A stretch of DNA of 64,000 nt from Eledone cirrhosa. Taxonomy: Eukaryota > Mollusca > Cephalopoda > Octopoda > Eledonidae. Each line of letters begins with the position of its first letter. The first letter of the stretch is position 1. The notes under the pieces are model-generated. The model was not told the DNA's origin and made no database searches. It saw only the letters and a program-made list of their open reading frames with translations. Positions 63,880 to 64,000 of this stretch are shown one piece after another. Position numbers and translations under genes: made by a program. Where the stretch lies: the NCBI GenBank assembly GCA_964016885.1, contig OZ024741.1:26180937-26244936 (forward strand), written 5' to 3'.

Positions 63880-63934
63880 ACTGCTATATATATTTCAGTG
63901 ACAGCCATCTTTGGCTGTGACCTCTTCAGGCAGT
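63880..63934 (-). ncRNA. candidate type I hammerhead ribozyme
   Basis: Minus strand: stem I ACTGC (63934-63930) pairs with GCAGT (63884-63880). The core is CTGAAGA (63929-63923; position 7 of the core is variable). Stem II is a hairpin with ACAGCC/GGCTGT plus outer pairs. GAAA is at 63896-63893, with a short AT stem III and a UA cleavage dinucleotide. All invariant core bases are present. Confidence 0.72.
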
Positions 63935-64000
63935 CCGAATTAGTGTGGTATAGACAAGTACATATGTTGTTGAGGTGTATAATTTTGTCAATACTCTGAT

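Overview
The window looks like repeat-dense animal DNA, most likely from a mollusc and probably a coleoid cephalopod such as an octopus. That is inference, from spliced exons, many LINE families, abundant tRNA-headed SINEs with ATT or GATGAT tails, long TA/TG microsatellites and large minisatellites. No bacterial operon, rRNA, true tRNA gene or CRISPR array is visible.

Positions 1-2520 hold a CR1/Jockey-type LINE cut by the window edge. Positions 2535-13057 hold the 3' half of one host gene on the plus strand. Nine exons fit together because every splice phase matches, and the chain ends at a TAA at 13055-13057. Its product is a low-complexity, Ser/Asn-rich protein with a basic coiled-coil-like start that I cannot name. 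Its introns carry LINE fragments, SINEs, piggyBac-like MITEs, a long inverted-repeat element and a minisatellite that grew out of a splice donor.

Positions 13060-51290 have no convincing host gene. They hold RTE-type LINE copies (13903-15338, 29898-31165, 43723-46089, 50183-50700), SINEs in both orientations, an internally deleted mariner-like element (25490-25950), a fragment of a LINE with a restriction-like endonuclease (38170-38800), five large tandem arrays (24295-24690, 27060-28190, 37090-37360, 47015-47815, 48590-49330) and several inverted-repeat elements.

Positions 51290-57060 carry a nearly full-length, broken Tx1/L1-group LINE with ORF1, endonuclease, reverse transcriptase and C-terminal zinc finger. 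Positions 57115-60634 carry a second nearly full-length LINE whose protein ends in C2H2-like fingers. Positions 61866-63718 carry another RTE copy, closely similar to the one at 43723-46089.

The most interesting signals are RNA motifs. Two sites (43493-43620 minus, 63880-63934 minus) and one arm of a foldback element (29276-29340 plus) keep every core position of a type I hammerhead ribozyme, with base-paired stems I, II and III. The opposite foldback arm carries a mutated copy. Such ribozymes are known from Penelope-like retroelements. A second theme is parasitism: tRNA-headed SINEs here end in the same 3' sequence as the RTE LINEs, as expected if they borrow that LINE's machinery.
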